Shown piece by piece: positions 1-11,584 of a stretch of 64,000 nt of DNA. The notes beneath the pieces are model-generated. The model saw only the letters and a list, made by a program, of their open reading frames with translations, was not told the DNA's origin and did not search any database. The position numbers were made by a program, and so were the translations under genes. The DNA is from Myrica gale (taxonomy: Eukaryota; Streptophyta; Magnoliopsida; Fagales; Myricaceae). Every line of letters begins with the position of its first letter. Within the stretch, counting starts at the first letter, position 1. The stretch lies in the NCBI GenBank assembly GCA_963930655.1, contig OZ005621.1:20881001-20945000 (forward strand). The letters run 5' to 3'.

Positions 1-1043
1 CAAATTCGTCTATATTTAGCTCCTCTTGTAATGCTGTCATGGCGTATCTCTTTTAATTTTGAAAATATCCCCTGATCATTTCCAGACTTTCATATTGAAG
101 GGAAACTGTCAGTCCTTGCATTTCTGGAAGAGATTTAGACTGAAGCAAAACCTTATTTACTAGCACTTTTGTTGTTTGGGTTGGCAGGAACAGTTGAGAA
201 GCTCCATTCAGGGAACAGACTTATTGGGTTAGCCTCATTTTTCATAGCATCAAGCAGGCCATCTTTCGCCCAGAAAGGAAAAAAAAAAATGCTGCAACTG
301 AGTTGAAGAAGATCATTTACACTATTCCATTTTTTTTCCTGATATTGGTACTATTTTGAAAACCAAAGAATCAAGCTAATAATGGCTATAACTAGTACTT
401 TTTGTGAAGTTTTCACTGATCTGGCTCAGGCTTGTTGAGAACGAATAGCATCGTGGCAGGAAAATTCATTTCAAAATGGGGGGACTAAAACCAAAATGTT
501 GGATCTGATTGCATCATGGCTCCACACAACAGGTGAAGTTTGTTCCTCGTAAGTGAGAGTTTTACATGACCTCCTTACCCCTCTGCTGAAGTACAGTAAT
601 ATGCACAACTTCCCCAGCCGTGGAAATGAAGTAGGTTACCTACAATAAAACGATTGAATCAGTTCGTTTTTCGGACAAGAGCTTTAGACAAGAATGATAG
701 GCATCCAGGCATTTCATGGATGTTGAATTAGTCTGCTGTGATCCACAGAGGGCTTAGGTGATTGCAGTTTTCCTTTAAGTTACACAAATAACTTACAGTT
801 CAAAACTTCATGTCAAACACAATAGCCTGATTCAACCTTGTTGATCATTCAAAAATCTTCAAAATATATTTAGGACATTCACAATGAATCAAGATAGGTT
901 ACCCACAATCTCTAGTGAGCTGACTTTGTGAAGAAGAAATCCATTAACCAATTCTCTGAGGAACGCAAAACAGAGAAGAAGTCAGGGAAAGGTTGCATTT
1001 GTGATGTAAAAGGTAGAACAATTCGAACTTAAAGTGGAGGTAA
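1..1043. other. 3' flank, no gene seen
   Basis: This AT-rich stretch lies downstream of the minus-strand phosphatase-like gene and probably holds its 3' UTR. I see no long reading frame, RNA gene or clear transposon end in it. Confidence 0.5.
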
Positions 1044-4000
1044 TTACCCATTGAAGGCTGGTCTTCCATTCACAGATGCCACATAGGATTCATTCTCTCT
1101 TGAGCCCGGATTCCCAATGTAAGCTATTTTTCCATGATGAATATGGTTAGTGCAACCCTGTCCACTTAGGTACATATTCTAGAGACAGTACACAAGTTAG
1201 TAGTCAGTTTTGCCATTACATTCCAAACTGATGCAGATACAAAACTTCAACTCCAATAGGACTACACCTAGAAACATCAAAAATAATAATCCGATACTTA
1301 CAACTCCAAGTCTAACAAAAATATGGTGTAGAGACTCGTAAAATTTGTTTGCCTCCATTTGCTCTTTGTTCTCTTCACAAACAACCAACGGATGAAATCC
1401 AACAACCATGCACCTAGAGTTACAAAGGATAAGAGAGCCATTCAGTGATTCGAAGGGATAATACCTATTGGAAACCAATATTAAAGCTTTTATATGTCTG
1501 TACCATTAAAGGTCCAATTTTATGTAAGTAACAGAAAGAGCGGCTGAACCTTACAAATTCCATAGCAAAACTAGTCTTACTTAAAAGAGGAAGCCAAACA
1601 GTTTATAGGATGTTCATCTTAAAATAGCCGAAATGGAACAAAATATACACTTTTATAGCTTCTGTTTTGGTCTAAAACCTGCTAGTTCTGAAGAGCACAG
1701 GCCCTATAAACAGCCAATACAAGATATATTAGTTTACCAGTTACTACTGACTTCTTCTAGTGTCCGTGTCAGCCAATGTAACTGATCTTGTCCAATTTTA
1801 CCTGATGATCCTGGAAGCATTAAATCCTTCAGGAAAAAAATAAAATAAAACCCAAGTAAGAGAAGATCAATTGAAAATTCATGTCAATTATATAGTTCAT
1901 CAATAATTGGACAACACTACCTATTTGCTACTCAGAAGACGAAGATATGTGCTGATAGCATAGATTGCATACTACAAACTCGATGAAAACAAGTCATTAA
2001 CCAACTTCAACGAGCTGAACCTTGAGTTGGAGATACTCAATGTAGGTCATAGGCAATAGAGAAAAAATGAGAAGCAAGAATTGACAAATGAGATTTTCCT
2101 TGTATGGTTACACTGTTGAAATGCAAACCTAACGGCATTATTCAGAAGAAAAAAACAGCTCACAAAGTAACATCTACCTTAATTACAATCAACAACAAAA
2201 CAGTAACTACAAAAGTAACACTCCCGATATAGCAGCAGCATAATCCTATCTATACAATATCTAACCTTCAACTGACCTCATAACATTATCAAGTGACACC
2301 TTTTGCATGAACATGGCCATCTTGAACTTGCAAATCATGTACCATCGGGTTTTCCTTTTTAAGTTCACTCAGCATTTCATATGGATTTTAAGTTTTCTTC
2401 CCATCATTAGCTTTAGCAATTGTGTCTCCCACCTTTTAAATCAATGCTTAAATTATCTTTAAGAAAACCAAACTGGGAATCAGTAAATACTGAAACCCAC
2501 AAGTTTTCTGAATCTCCTCCCCGTTATAAACTCAATCAATTACCATAACCCTCGAATAAAAAGTGAGGTGTTGCTGTAGACTAAAAATCCCTTATATTCC
2601 TCATAGTTGGATGATATAAATGATTATTGCAGGCTATTCCATGTCATGTCTTAGTCATAAGGCTGTTGCGCCCAGGCTGGAACCTGGGTTGATCGGCTAA
2701 GATCCCAGAACAAAAATGCAAGAGTGAGAAAGGTAAAACTTGTAATTTATACAAAGTTAGCCCAGGATTTCATAGGCTTGGAGCCCAAGAAATCAGCTTA
2801 AACTGTTGTTCCATGGATCTTGTTCTCTAACCCCGAGGGAGAATATAATGAGAAAAAAGAATGCATAATATCATGTCCTAGAGGCTTTGCTAGGCCTAGT
2901 TCATTATGTGAACCAAAAACCAAATTGTGTTGCCAGTGATATCATCACTGTTGGTGGGTACCCCCCCGCTCAATGCAGGAATGGGCCAGCTTCTATATCT
3001 CTCTCTTCAAATGGAAAAAGATTGGCCCCTCTGCTTCAAGAACATCATGCAAGGCTGGAACACCTTTTGAAAGAGGCTGAAACTGGAAATTCAAGAATAG
3101 AAACATGATGGGAAATGCGATTCAATCTCTTTGCTAGACAAGATGAGTGGATAAGACCTATTTGCAACCCTACCCAAACCCTCTACCACTTGGAGCTAAA
3201 GCCCTTTAATAGCATAAATATTAAATCAAATAAGTGAGCGGTTCTCTAGCTGGTAAACTACATTCGTGCAGAATGAAAAAAACTAGCACGTGTGAGTGAG
3301 ACGTATACAGTGGAGGAGCTCAGAGAAATCAACAGCCAACAAATAAAGGATTCTTTCAGTTCAAGAAACATGTACCTGTAATGACCCAGTATCTACACCG
3401 ATGATGTCTAATGTTGTCCCATGAGGTAGCTTTATCTGCTCAAGGAAGCAACTCACTCCATGCCCTACTGTCGTTCTAGTAGTATACCTACAAGTTCCAG
3501 AAGTATTCATGACTGTCCACTGGAGTGGTTAAGACTTGTCAATTTATAGCCTAAGAAACCCAGACATTGCAACAAAAACACTAGTGTGTGATGCAAATGT
3601 ACCCAATTCAGAGAACTGACTGCGAGAGAATGGTATACCAGGGAACTTTCAGTGACGGGAAAAGCAGAGTACCCTGAGAAAATTAAGGTAAGATTGCTGT
3701 AACTAGTTGGAACCAGTAAAACCAAAATTAATTCAGGACATGAAAAAAATGCTGCTGCTGATGTGATATGCCTGATATCCAACATTTTACATTGGAGATG
3801 AAAAACAAGTAGATCTTACATTCTGCATGAGTGGGTCATCTTCTCCGAGCTCACTAGTGTTCACCACAAAACTTGCCTTGTATTTCTTTGCCACTATTTC
3901 CATCTTCACAGTCAACAAGATAATAGCCAGAAAAAAACATAGAAAATATTTTAGAGATAACGAAGGAAGCGGCAACATAGTGAAATCAGATTTGCAGCTA

Positions 4001-5059
4001 AAGAACACAATGAGGACATGGTGTGAATTAACCAATATATAGTAATCAGACCAAATATGATGAATAACACAATGAGGGATGGAGTGAATTAGTCGATAAA
4101 TAGTAAATCAGCCTAGGATATACTTAAATATGATGAAGAAATCTGAAGGAGTGACCCCAATGCTTATACGAGTTCCTTGACCATGCCTAAGAATGAATAC
4201 CCGTATGCAACTTCCAAGATCTGCAGTTAATAGTGTCTGTGTGCTAGTTACACAATCGCAAACTAGAGTTGACTAAGTCTCTGAAAAATCTCAGCTTAAT
4301 TATAGGACAAACCTTGTTAATTTGTCACATCCCCAATGAGATGCTAATCAAAGCCTATAATAGGGAAAACAGAGGCTCGTCATTCATGTAGCAGAAACTG
4401 ACCCAGTAATCGCCCATAGGCCATACAATCAATCAAAATTCATTACCCAAGCAAAGTCGAAAAAGTCCTTATTTTTGTAACGATATCTTTCACGAAAAAC
4501 ACAGAGACCAATATTGTCCGGTTGTTGCCAAGAGAGTGTAGCAAAAGAAGCACAAACGAAGCTGTTAATCGTGCTCACTACGATTGTATATCCCTTTGGA
4601 CCTAGAAGCTCGCTCAATTGAAATTGATTTCATTTTCCACAAGCCAAACAAAATGTAAGATGACTACATCAGAACTCCATCAACCCTTAGAACAAGTAAA
4701 GACCAATCTTGCCCATCTAAAAAAAAAAGGACAAATCTTGCCCACAAAAGAAAAAAAAATGCCAAAATATAAGCCCTCGCAAATCCGAAGAGAATATGAT
4801 TAAAAAGATCCGATATATCCAATAGACAAGAGAGCTCACTGAGGACAAATCAAAGATTGACCTGTTTCAGAAGATGGGTCTGTTGCTTAAGAGGTCTGAA
4901 TCCTCCTCTGACACTTATGAAGTAAAGATCAAGATCTCTATTCTCACTTTGACTACCGTGAATGGGCTCTTGACGCTGACCCAAGTTTAGAGCAAGAAAG
5001 AGAGCAAAGCAGAGAGAGAACTGTGTGAAAATGGTACAAAACCACGAGGGCTTCTCCAT
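1044..5059 (-). CDS. Purple acid phosphatase-like protein, probable pseudoenzyme (7 exons)
   Basis: Exons on the minus strand are 5059-4862, 3903-3820, 3673-3639, 3487-3376, 1826-1738, 1413-1302 and 1178-1044. All introns are GT..AG, the frame is continuous, and the stop is TAA, giving 254 residues. Residues 1-27 form a hydrophobic signal peptide, so the product is probably secreted or vacuolar. The body aligns by eye with plant low-molecular-weight purple acid phosphatases: LYFISV (~45-50), KKYKASFVVNT (~73-82), GVDTGSLQ (~136-143), GQDQLHWLTRTLE (~155-167), VVGFHPL (~176-182), MYLSGQGCTNH (~212-222). The residues that bind the two metals in active members are replaced in each motif: SVRGGF for the GDWG box, NTSELGED for GDNFY, KVPWY for GNHD, GFHP for GHHP and GQGC for GHDHC. 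A non-catalytic or binding role is inferred. An Arabidopsis relative annotated as a calcineurin-like phosphoesterase probably exists. Confidence 0.8.
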
Positions 5060-5202
5060 TTTCTCGGAGTTTAGAATTCTTAATCTATCTGCTTTCTGAG
5101 CTCTCTGCGTTACAGGCTCATAGTTGTCAGATCTTATCAAACAGTCTTACCTCGGTGATAGGGCGAGCGAAGGATGTCTGTGTGCATGCAAGCCTCAACG
5201 TA

Positions 5203-5210
5203 AGGAGAAG
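5203..5210. repeat. 8-bp target site duplication, left copy
   Basis: AGGAGAAG occurs here and again at 6584-6591, directly flanking the hAT element. An 8-bp duplication is the hAT signature. Confidence 0.9.
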
Positions 5211-6583
5211 TAGGGCTGTACAACCTCGGTGTAGGTGCCGATTTTGGCCAAAACCGGCACCTACACCGGGTAGGCCGGTTTTGAAAAAATTACTACCTAC
5301 ACCTACACCGTTAAGGGCAAAAATCGGCCCTTAGCGGTGGCGGTTTAGCGGTGGCGGTTTCCGGTTATCCTACATTAATATTGAGCCATTTTTTTAGCAT
5401 TTTACGTACTTGGCCCAATGTATTTTTTTCTTTTTTCTTTTGGTCCATTAATCACATATCAATAAAATCTAAACTAATGAAATCCAAATTCCAAAATCAA
5501 TAAAATTAAAGATCATCTTAAAAGATAAGATGAGAATTTAAAGTCCAAAGTAATAGATACGTCACTGTAAATAGAAACTACTATATTTTGAAAAATCCAG
5601 TTTAGACCCTAACAACACTTAGATGGGAGAATATGTGTTTTTCCTCTAATTAACAAATCAATAACAATTTTAAAACATGTTCAAAACCTAATAGGGTTTC
5701 CCTTGGTTTCACAAGGAAAATAAAAAAATTCGGCAAATTTTAAGGCGCTCGAGCGCGGGTCAAACGTTCGTCGAGCGCTTATGTTTCTGTCTGAAATTTG
5801 CATTAAGCGCTCGAGCGCTTGTCTAACGTTAGTCAAACGTGATGACTTTGTCTGAATTTTTTCAAAGGGCGCTCGAGCGCTTGTCAAACGCTGGTCAAAC
5901 GTGATGACTCTATATGAATTTTTGAACTAAAATGTATTAGAAATTTGAACTAAAATGTAATTGAATGACTGATTTTGCAAGCATGATATAAATTTAATAA
6001 TGATTTGTCAAATTTAAAATTTAGACAATTTGTTAATATTTCATAAAAACTCTTAAACTAATACATTGATTTAAAATTTTTTGTGGTAGAATCTCGACCT
6101 CTTGACTTATATTATGCGATGTACTTACCAAAGTATGACATTAAACTCTTTAATTATGATTTCGATGTCTTCATATATACCCTTTTAAATACAATAAATT
6201 TGTAATTTTTCTACCAAAATTCTAAATAACTAGTTCATTCACCTAGGAAGCTTCTTGGTAACTTGAATGTAAGCATTTGATTAGACAAAACCAACAACAA
6301 ATCTCAAATATTCAAGTGAAACTAAACTATTGAGTAAACCTTGTCATGCTTCTAGAATATTATGTCTTGAGGTAAAACTAAAGTTTAAACTATTGAGTAG
6401 AAATTAAAATAAAAAACTAAAAAAAAATCTCAGTTTAACCTACACCGGGAAACCCGGTGCCGGTTAAACCGGGAACCGCCGGTTTTTTCAAAAAACCAAA
6501 CCTACACCGGCACCGGTTAGACCAAAAACCGGAAACCCGGTGCCGGTGCCACCGAAATTTCCCGGTGGCATTGTACAGCCCTA
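5211..6583. mobile_element. Non-autonomous hAT transposon, copy 1
   Basis: The 1,373-bp element starts TAGGGCTGTACAA and ends with the exact inverted complement, a 13-bp perfect terminal inverted repeat. It is flanked by an 8-bp duplication (AGGAGAAG). Both ends carry GC-rich subterminal arrays built on CCGGTG and AACCGG motifs, the usual transposase-binding architecture of hAT elements. A 42-bp near-perfect palindrome sits at 5227-5268. The AT-rich interior has no transposase reading frame, so mobility would need an enzyme from elsewhere. It lies about 150 bp upstream of the phosphatase-like gene's start codon, so it could affect that promoter. A relative sits at 43707-45079. Confidence 0.92.
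5740..5905. repeat. Three tandem units with a GCGCTCGAGCGC palindrome
   Basis: Inside hAT copy 1, the palindrome GCGCTCGAGCGC occurs three times at about 65-70-bp spacing, each followed by related text (GTCAAACG, GTGATGACT). I do not see it in the second hAT copy, so it is an internal addition to this one. Confidence 0.8.
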
Positions 6584-6599
6584 AGGAGAAGGATAAAGA

Positions 6600-7226
6600 A
6601 ACAGCACGTGGAGAAAGGGGTCTTGTTTGGTCAATGTATATGTACACGCAATTGTATATTATATGTAAGAGAACTAAAAAATAATTATACCCCTGGAACT
6701 TTTCTCCTTCCCCTCTAGCCGTCGCCCCTTTAGCATTCTTGTTTCCGGCGGTGGGAGGAGCTTCTGCTCCTCCCACAGCCGCCCCTTACCTCCCCCTCCC
6801 TCTTTTCTCCTTCCTTTCCTTCTCTTCTCCCTCTCCCTTCCCCTTTTTGTTCGGAATCTTTGACGGTAGATCTCGTGGCTCCTGAGCCTCTTCGGTGGAC
6901 ACGGCCCAGTTAGATGCCATCTCTACCTCCTACCGAGCATTTATGTCCCAGCCCGACTACAATCGGACGGCGCGTGTAGACCCACACGCTCGTCTAGGGG
7001 CTCCATTTTTCGGGTTGTTTCCGACTGTCTTGGTGGTCACGCGCCCCCCGTGAGTGGGTCTACACACGCCGTCTCGGGGCTCCATTTTTCGGGATGTTTC
7101 CGACTGTCTTGGTGGTCACGCGCCCCCAGGGTGGATCCGGATCCCCTTGGCAAGCCCAACACCACTCAATTGCTGCCTTCTGGCGGCGCGTGGTGGTCAC
7201 GCGCCGCCGCCGCTGGTGGTTCTGTT
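6600..7226. repeat. GC-rich retroelement-like DNA with a tandem repeat
   Basis: A pyrimidine-rich tract (about 6690-6845) is followed by GC-rich sequence. A block of about 53 bp beginning GGGGCTCCATTTTTCGGG and ending in GGTCACGCGCCCCC occurs near 6996 and again near 7077, period about 81 bp, with a partial third copy near 7190. Composition differs sharply from the AT-rich surroundings. It resembles the untranslated leader of a plant retrotransposon, but I cannot identify the family, and the short reading frames here look meaningless. Confidence 0.5.
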
Positions 7227-7885
7227 AGGGACCCCGGTCTAGGCCGCCTTAACAACGCCAACTCCCGCCAAGTGATTCGAACACGATCACACCAATCAAT
7301 CCTCCTAAATCGTTCTTGGCAACACACGAGCTGAAATATAGGATCTAACAACACAAATGGAGAACACTCAAGATTTTATTATGAAGAACGAAGAACGTGG
7401 TTAAGGGTTAATTAGCCCAAGAACCACAGGAACACAAGAACAATCTCGATCGAGGGTTAATTAGCCCAAGAACGGGTACCCAAACTAAGTTATTAGCCTA
7501 GAATGAATCTCAAGTTACAAGGTTATTAACCTTGAAACCGACTTAGCATATACGTGTCTATGCTTGGCCAAAACTCTCTCTCAAAAACACTCAGGCTCTC
7601 CAAGACTCTACTATTCTGAATGAATAACTCTAATGCTCCTAAGGGTGTTTATATAGACATCCTTAGGAGCTTACAAACCCTAATGGACTCAATCAAATCA
7701 ATTCAAATCACAATCAACTCTAAATCAAATCCCTTGAATCAAGCAGATTTGATATTACATGCCTAATATAACAAGAACATAAAGGAAAGGAATCTTCTAG
7801 AGTTTAGGAAAGGATCCCTAAATCTAGAAGATATGATTTATTCAATCATAACACAAAAGGAAACTAATCTCTAAGATACCTCCCT
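7227..7885 (-). mobile_element. LTR-like segment interrupting the GC-rich block
   Basis: AT-richer DNA splits the GC-rich repeat. Read on the minus strand it has an LTR-like order: a TATATAAAC promoter-like box near 7650, then a leader, then AATAAAA near 7385, then a GC-rich tail. Two copies of a phrase containing GGGTTAATTAGCCCAAGAAC occur near 7404 and 7455. I could not find matching TG..CA ends or a 5-bp target duplication, so a solo LTR or non-autonomous retroelement is only a suggestion. Confidence 0.3.
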
Positions 7886-8590
7886 GATTGTTGGGATCTC
7901 GCCGTCGTCCGTCGCCGTTTGCACCACCATGGGTGGTGATGCTCCTCCGGGCCCCCGGACCTTCCTCTTCCCCACCTAGTACCGGTAGGGGTGGTGGTGC
8001 TCCGCCACTGGTGGTGGCTGGTGGTGGTGGCCATCCTGTGTCATGACACTCCTTTGTCTGCTGGCTCGCTGCTGCTGCTTGGCTTGGCTGGTGGCCAAGG
8101 ACTTGCTGTGGCACCGTGTCATGGCAAGGTCATGGGCGAGGCCATGCGCTATCATGGGCGCTGTCATGGCATGTCTGTGGCCAGTTGGCTGGCATGCCAG
8201 ACATGGGCGTTGGTGACGCGCTATGCCTTGTCAGACATGGGCGTTGGTGTCCTTGGTGCCTCATCTCGGCACTTATCCTCCAATTCATGGCTTTTGCCGC
8301 CCAAGTCGTCACTGGGGATCCTTTCAGGTTCGCCCTCTCTGCTCGTTGGTGGTGGTGGTGTTGATTCCATCTCTGTTGTTGTTAGTTTTTGGTTTTGTTG
8401 TTTGCTGGTTTTTTTCGTTTGTTTGGTTTTTGTTGGTTGTCTGTTTTTGCCGCCTCCTGCGTGGGGCTTTCCGATCCCTTATGGATTTGTCCTGTCCTTG
8501 TTAGGGCTGTCTGTACTGGGTTGTGGTGCTGTATTTGCTGGCAAGCTTAGGTTGGTAGATTTGTCTACTGTGTAAAACGTGTGTTAGGGG
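7886..8590. repeat. GC-rich low-complexity continuation of the repeat
   Basis: This is rich in GGTGGTGGT and CATGGGCG words, with an imperfect internal repeat of AGACATGGGCGTTGGTG near 8200 and 8236. A 194-codon open frame spans 7991-8575, but it is made of simple repeats and hydrophobic low-complexity residues with no recognisable domain, so I do not call it a gene. Confidence 0.45.
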
Positions 8591-8600
8591 CGTAGTAGTC

Positions 8601-8733
8601 GGATATAAAATATAGTGGTCCGACCACTACAGATCTAGAGCAAAAAACACTCGTGTTAGAATAGTCGGGGAGTAGTGGTCGCAGTTGTGGTCGGATCTAA
8701 AATATAGTGGTCCGACCACTACAGATCCGGAGC
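8601..8733. repeat. Two 41-bp units carrying a TAGTGGTCCGACCACTA palindrome
   Basis: A unit starting GGAT(A/C)TAAAATATAG and containing the near-palindrome TAGTGGTCCGACCACTA occurs at 8601 and 8693, period 92 bp. A partial GTAGTGGTCG also lies between them. Spaced palindromes like this are typical of the subterminal region of a DNA transposon, but I found no terminal repeats here. Confidence 0.65.
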
Positions 8734-8952
8734 CAAAAAGTCGCATGTGGGACGAGTCAAACCGAGCCGACGGAAGGGAGGGCTTAAATGAGGTGTTAAA
8801 ATTTGTATAAAAATTTTGAAATTTTGATAAAAAAAAATTCTTACCTCAAAAAAAAATTCAAGATCTAACTTACAGTAGTAGAAGAAACCTATCTTCACGA
8901 GTTTTATATATTAATTGTCAAAAAACAAAAAGAGCACTTCTAGGTGTTTTAG

Positions 8953-8991
<39 letters not shown>
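8953..8991. repeat. (TC)n(TA)n microsatellite
   Basis: A compound dinucleotide run of about nine TC units is followed by about nine TA units. Confidence 0.9.
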
Positions 8992-9618
8992 CATACCAGC
9001 ACAGGTGTATCAGTTCTTGGGATTTCTGTTCTTGAACTACTGATCATAGGCAAAAGATGTACTCTCGTTCATTTCTTAAAAAGAAAACAATAGTAAGATT
9101 TTATTTTCTACGAAAAAACAGAAAAAGATGAAATCGAAAAAAAAAAATGGTTTTCGAACAAGAGGTAGAGGTACATCTTTGCAACTATCAATCCATGGAG
9201 TGAACGACAGAAAGTAATGAAAGGCTTGCTTTCTGTACAATTTGAGAGAAATTGCACCTAAAAATAGCTGATATGATGGACTTTGTTGTAAAAATTGATG
9301 TTGTAGAGTATAAAATGTTTCTTCATTATTTTTTAAAAAATTGACAATATGACACTAAATTTATATCACACTTACGATTTAATAATTATGTTTTATTTTT
9401 TTACTTTATGGTCATTGAGTCCATACTCGTGTGATGATATGGCCATTTCGTCAATCCATTTAATGAAATCTCATGTCAGGCCAACCTTTAAACACGTTAG
9501 CGCCAATAATATGAATCAACAGCCAACTGATCACTCAAACTCTCAAAACACACCGTTTAATGTATCCTCCACAGTAAAGAAATGGACTAAAAAAACATGG
9601 CACACGCATTGTGTGTAA

Positions 9619-9828
9619 TTATCGATCAGCTGGAAGCCCTCCGAGACTATTTGGGGCACGCTTGAATGAGATGCACTGGTACACAAATTGGTCAAATACT
9701 TTGCATGCGTCGGTTAGCTTCTCTTCTCCGAGCAGATTTGGAATACCCATTGCCCTCTTTCTTCTCGTTCTTCCTGCGATTCTCGTGGACCTAATAGTGC
9801 AAACAAAATTTTCTCTTTTGTGGACCAA
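9619..9828 (-). pseudogene. P450 fragment (CYP96/CYP86-like) captured by the MULE
   Basis: The minus strand encodes a stretch with IPNLLGEEKLTDACKVFDQF followed by VYQCISFKR. This resembles the region of fatty-acid-hydroxylase P450s (CYP86/CYP96 group) where a 'lGvGeEkkl..a.k.fd.f....i..KR' pattern precedes the active-site helix. The frame upstream and downstream is unrelated, there is no haem-binding cysteine motif, and the piece sits next to the MULE's left arm. It is a partial exon without expected function. The family call is from memory. Confidence 0.45.
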
Positions 9829-9905
9829 TGACCAGCTTTGTCTCCTGCGCGTAGCTGTGAAACGAAGGAGAAAATGGGAGAGAAGAAAAAAGGAGAAGAC
9901 GAAGG

Positions 9906-10865
9906 GGTAGACGTGTTGGGGAAGAAAGGGGGCGTTAGGTCACGCGGGGCTTAGAAGATCGAGGCATCAAAAACAAATGGCTTGGCTTAGCAATATTCAA
10001 ACTAAGCCGAGCCAAACTTGGTTCACCTCATTAAATGAGGTGTCTTGATTACAACTTACTACGGTTGGATGATATTTACCCAATCCTGATCGCTTCTTGT
10101 CACTTCTTAGAATAAGCTATCTTAGGACCGAATCTTTCCCCGCACCATGGTCTAGGCTGTAGCTCGGTACCTCACAACCTCGAGCGCAACCGCATGCGTA
10201 TACTTCATTCGCAAAAGCTGTTTGGCAGTAATCAAAGAATCCGACTCCGGCAACCATATAGATTCAACTTCCCTTCGGAGTTCGTACCTTAGCCAGCACC
10301 TCCAAGTGCGAGTCGAGAAGCGTCACTGTCAAGAGGTAGCTGCCCTAAGTCGAAGAGGTAGCTGCCAAAAGGAAAAGCTTCCATTGCACTGTGTGTTGGT
10401 TGACAATTTTATATATACTGCTTAACAGAGCAAATTCAACGTGTAATTGGAGGGCGGGATGATTTCCCTTTTGATTATTACATTTCCTTACGCACCTCAA
10501 TTTACGTGATCACACTTCCTCTGAAAAACAACCAACATGCAGATAAGCCTGGGAAAGTTCAGAATTCGTGTTCTTCATTGAGGAAAGGTATTGGATAGAT
10601 GAAAACTGCCGATAAGGACGATAAACTGGAGGTAGCAGCAAAGCCAATTATTTTTCCATTGACATCAGGCGTCCACACTTACTGCATGATCGACAAGATA
10701 AAGTTCAGAAAATCAACACCATCAAACCAATAGGAGAAGTGGAAAACAGCAGGTCACACCTACAAAGCTTTTATAAATAAAGCTTGATAGCTACACATCC
10801 AGTGCTACAAAAAAGAAAAGCATATAGTTAAAAATCTTCAATATGCACTACTCCCAAGAATCCAT
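9906..10865. other. MULE interior, unidentified
   Basis: About 960 bp between the first P450 piece and the CYP710A piece. An open stretch at 10222-10425 contains a short duplication of AGAGGTAGCTGCC (near 10333 and 10359). It may be another captured fragment, but I recognise no protein family. Confidence 0.3.
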
Positions 10866-11111
10866 TTAAGTACAAAAGATATGGTACCGAAGGTGGATAT
10901 CCTTGTGATCCTGGCCCATCATGAAAATGAGGTTGTGTTTGTCGAAGAGTTTTTTGCCAAAAGGGTGGCCTACGAGTAGGAAGGCATCAAGGTGAACATT
11001 GGGGAAGATCTTGTGGGAGAGCTCAGTGTCGCGGATGAAGACAATGAACGAGGAATCGTAAAAGGATGTCAGGCATCTGCAAGATGATCGTTTCCCGTTT
11101 AAGTTGTGCAC
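10866..11111 (-). pseudogene. CYP710A (sterol C-22 desaturase) fragment 1
   Basis: The minus strand reads [20 protein letters not shown], then [15 protein letters not shown] and [13 protein letters not shown]. This matches the N-terminal third of CYP710A proteins, which desaturate sitosterol to stigmasterol. The full enzyme is about 500 residues; here only about 70 are present, the frame ends in unrelated sequence, and no haem-binding region exists. It lies between the MULE's inverted repeats with other gene scraps, so it is best read as a captured exon piece. Confidence 0.75.
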
Positions 11112-11584
11112 CGCAGAGATCTCATACCGCTTCTTATATTTTGTCTTTCTTCCAACTCTCTGTTTCCTTTATCCGAAATTGTAATGGTACCTACTTGTGG
11201 ATAGGAGTATTACAGGAAATCTGTTGTTTGGGAAGTGAGAAAGTGTAAGGAAAATGTGAAATGCGTGGGTTCTGTTCGAGAGAGAACCAACTCTCCATAA
11301 ACTTGGTTTACTCAATATTTTTTTTCATCCCCTCCTTCACGTATTACAGGTTAATATAACAAGGCTGTTGGATTCTTCTTCTACGCAGCCCACTGGGCCT
11401 TAATGTAAAACAGTAAAGCAGAAATGTAACATATGTACTTCCAGCCCAATAGACCAGGCCAAGCCCACAACTAAAGACAACATAGTCAACTACCAACACC
11501 AAAGACACACTTCGGGAATTCTCTTCTTCACGCTTCTCCTTTCCCTTTCTCTCCTCTGCCACCTACAGACCCGTGACAGAAATC

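Noticed and set aside
2887-3108. 73-codon open frame on the plus strand inside a phosphatase intron
   Set aside because: Intronic and antisense, starts without a good ATG context, and matches nothing I recognise.
4429-4617. Possible extra exon of the phosphatase-like gene
   Set aside because: Exons 1 and 2 join in frame without it (HLLKQ|MEIVAKK), as expected for the family, so this open frame is intronic.
7991-8575. 194-codon open frame on the plus strand
   Set aside because: Made of GGT and CATGGGCG simple repeats in a GC-rich repeat block; no domain, no splice context, and several frames are open at once.
9337-9563. Independent solo MITE at the left MULE arm
   Set aside because: Its inverted partner at 12373-12601 and the gene fragments between them make a single Pack-MULE simpler, though the target duplication is unproven.
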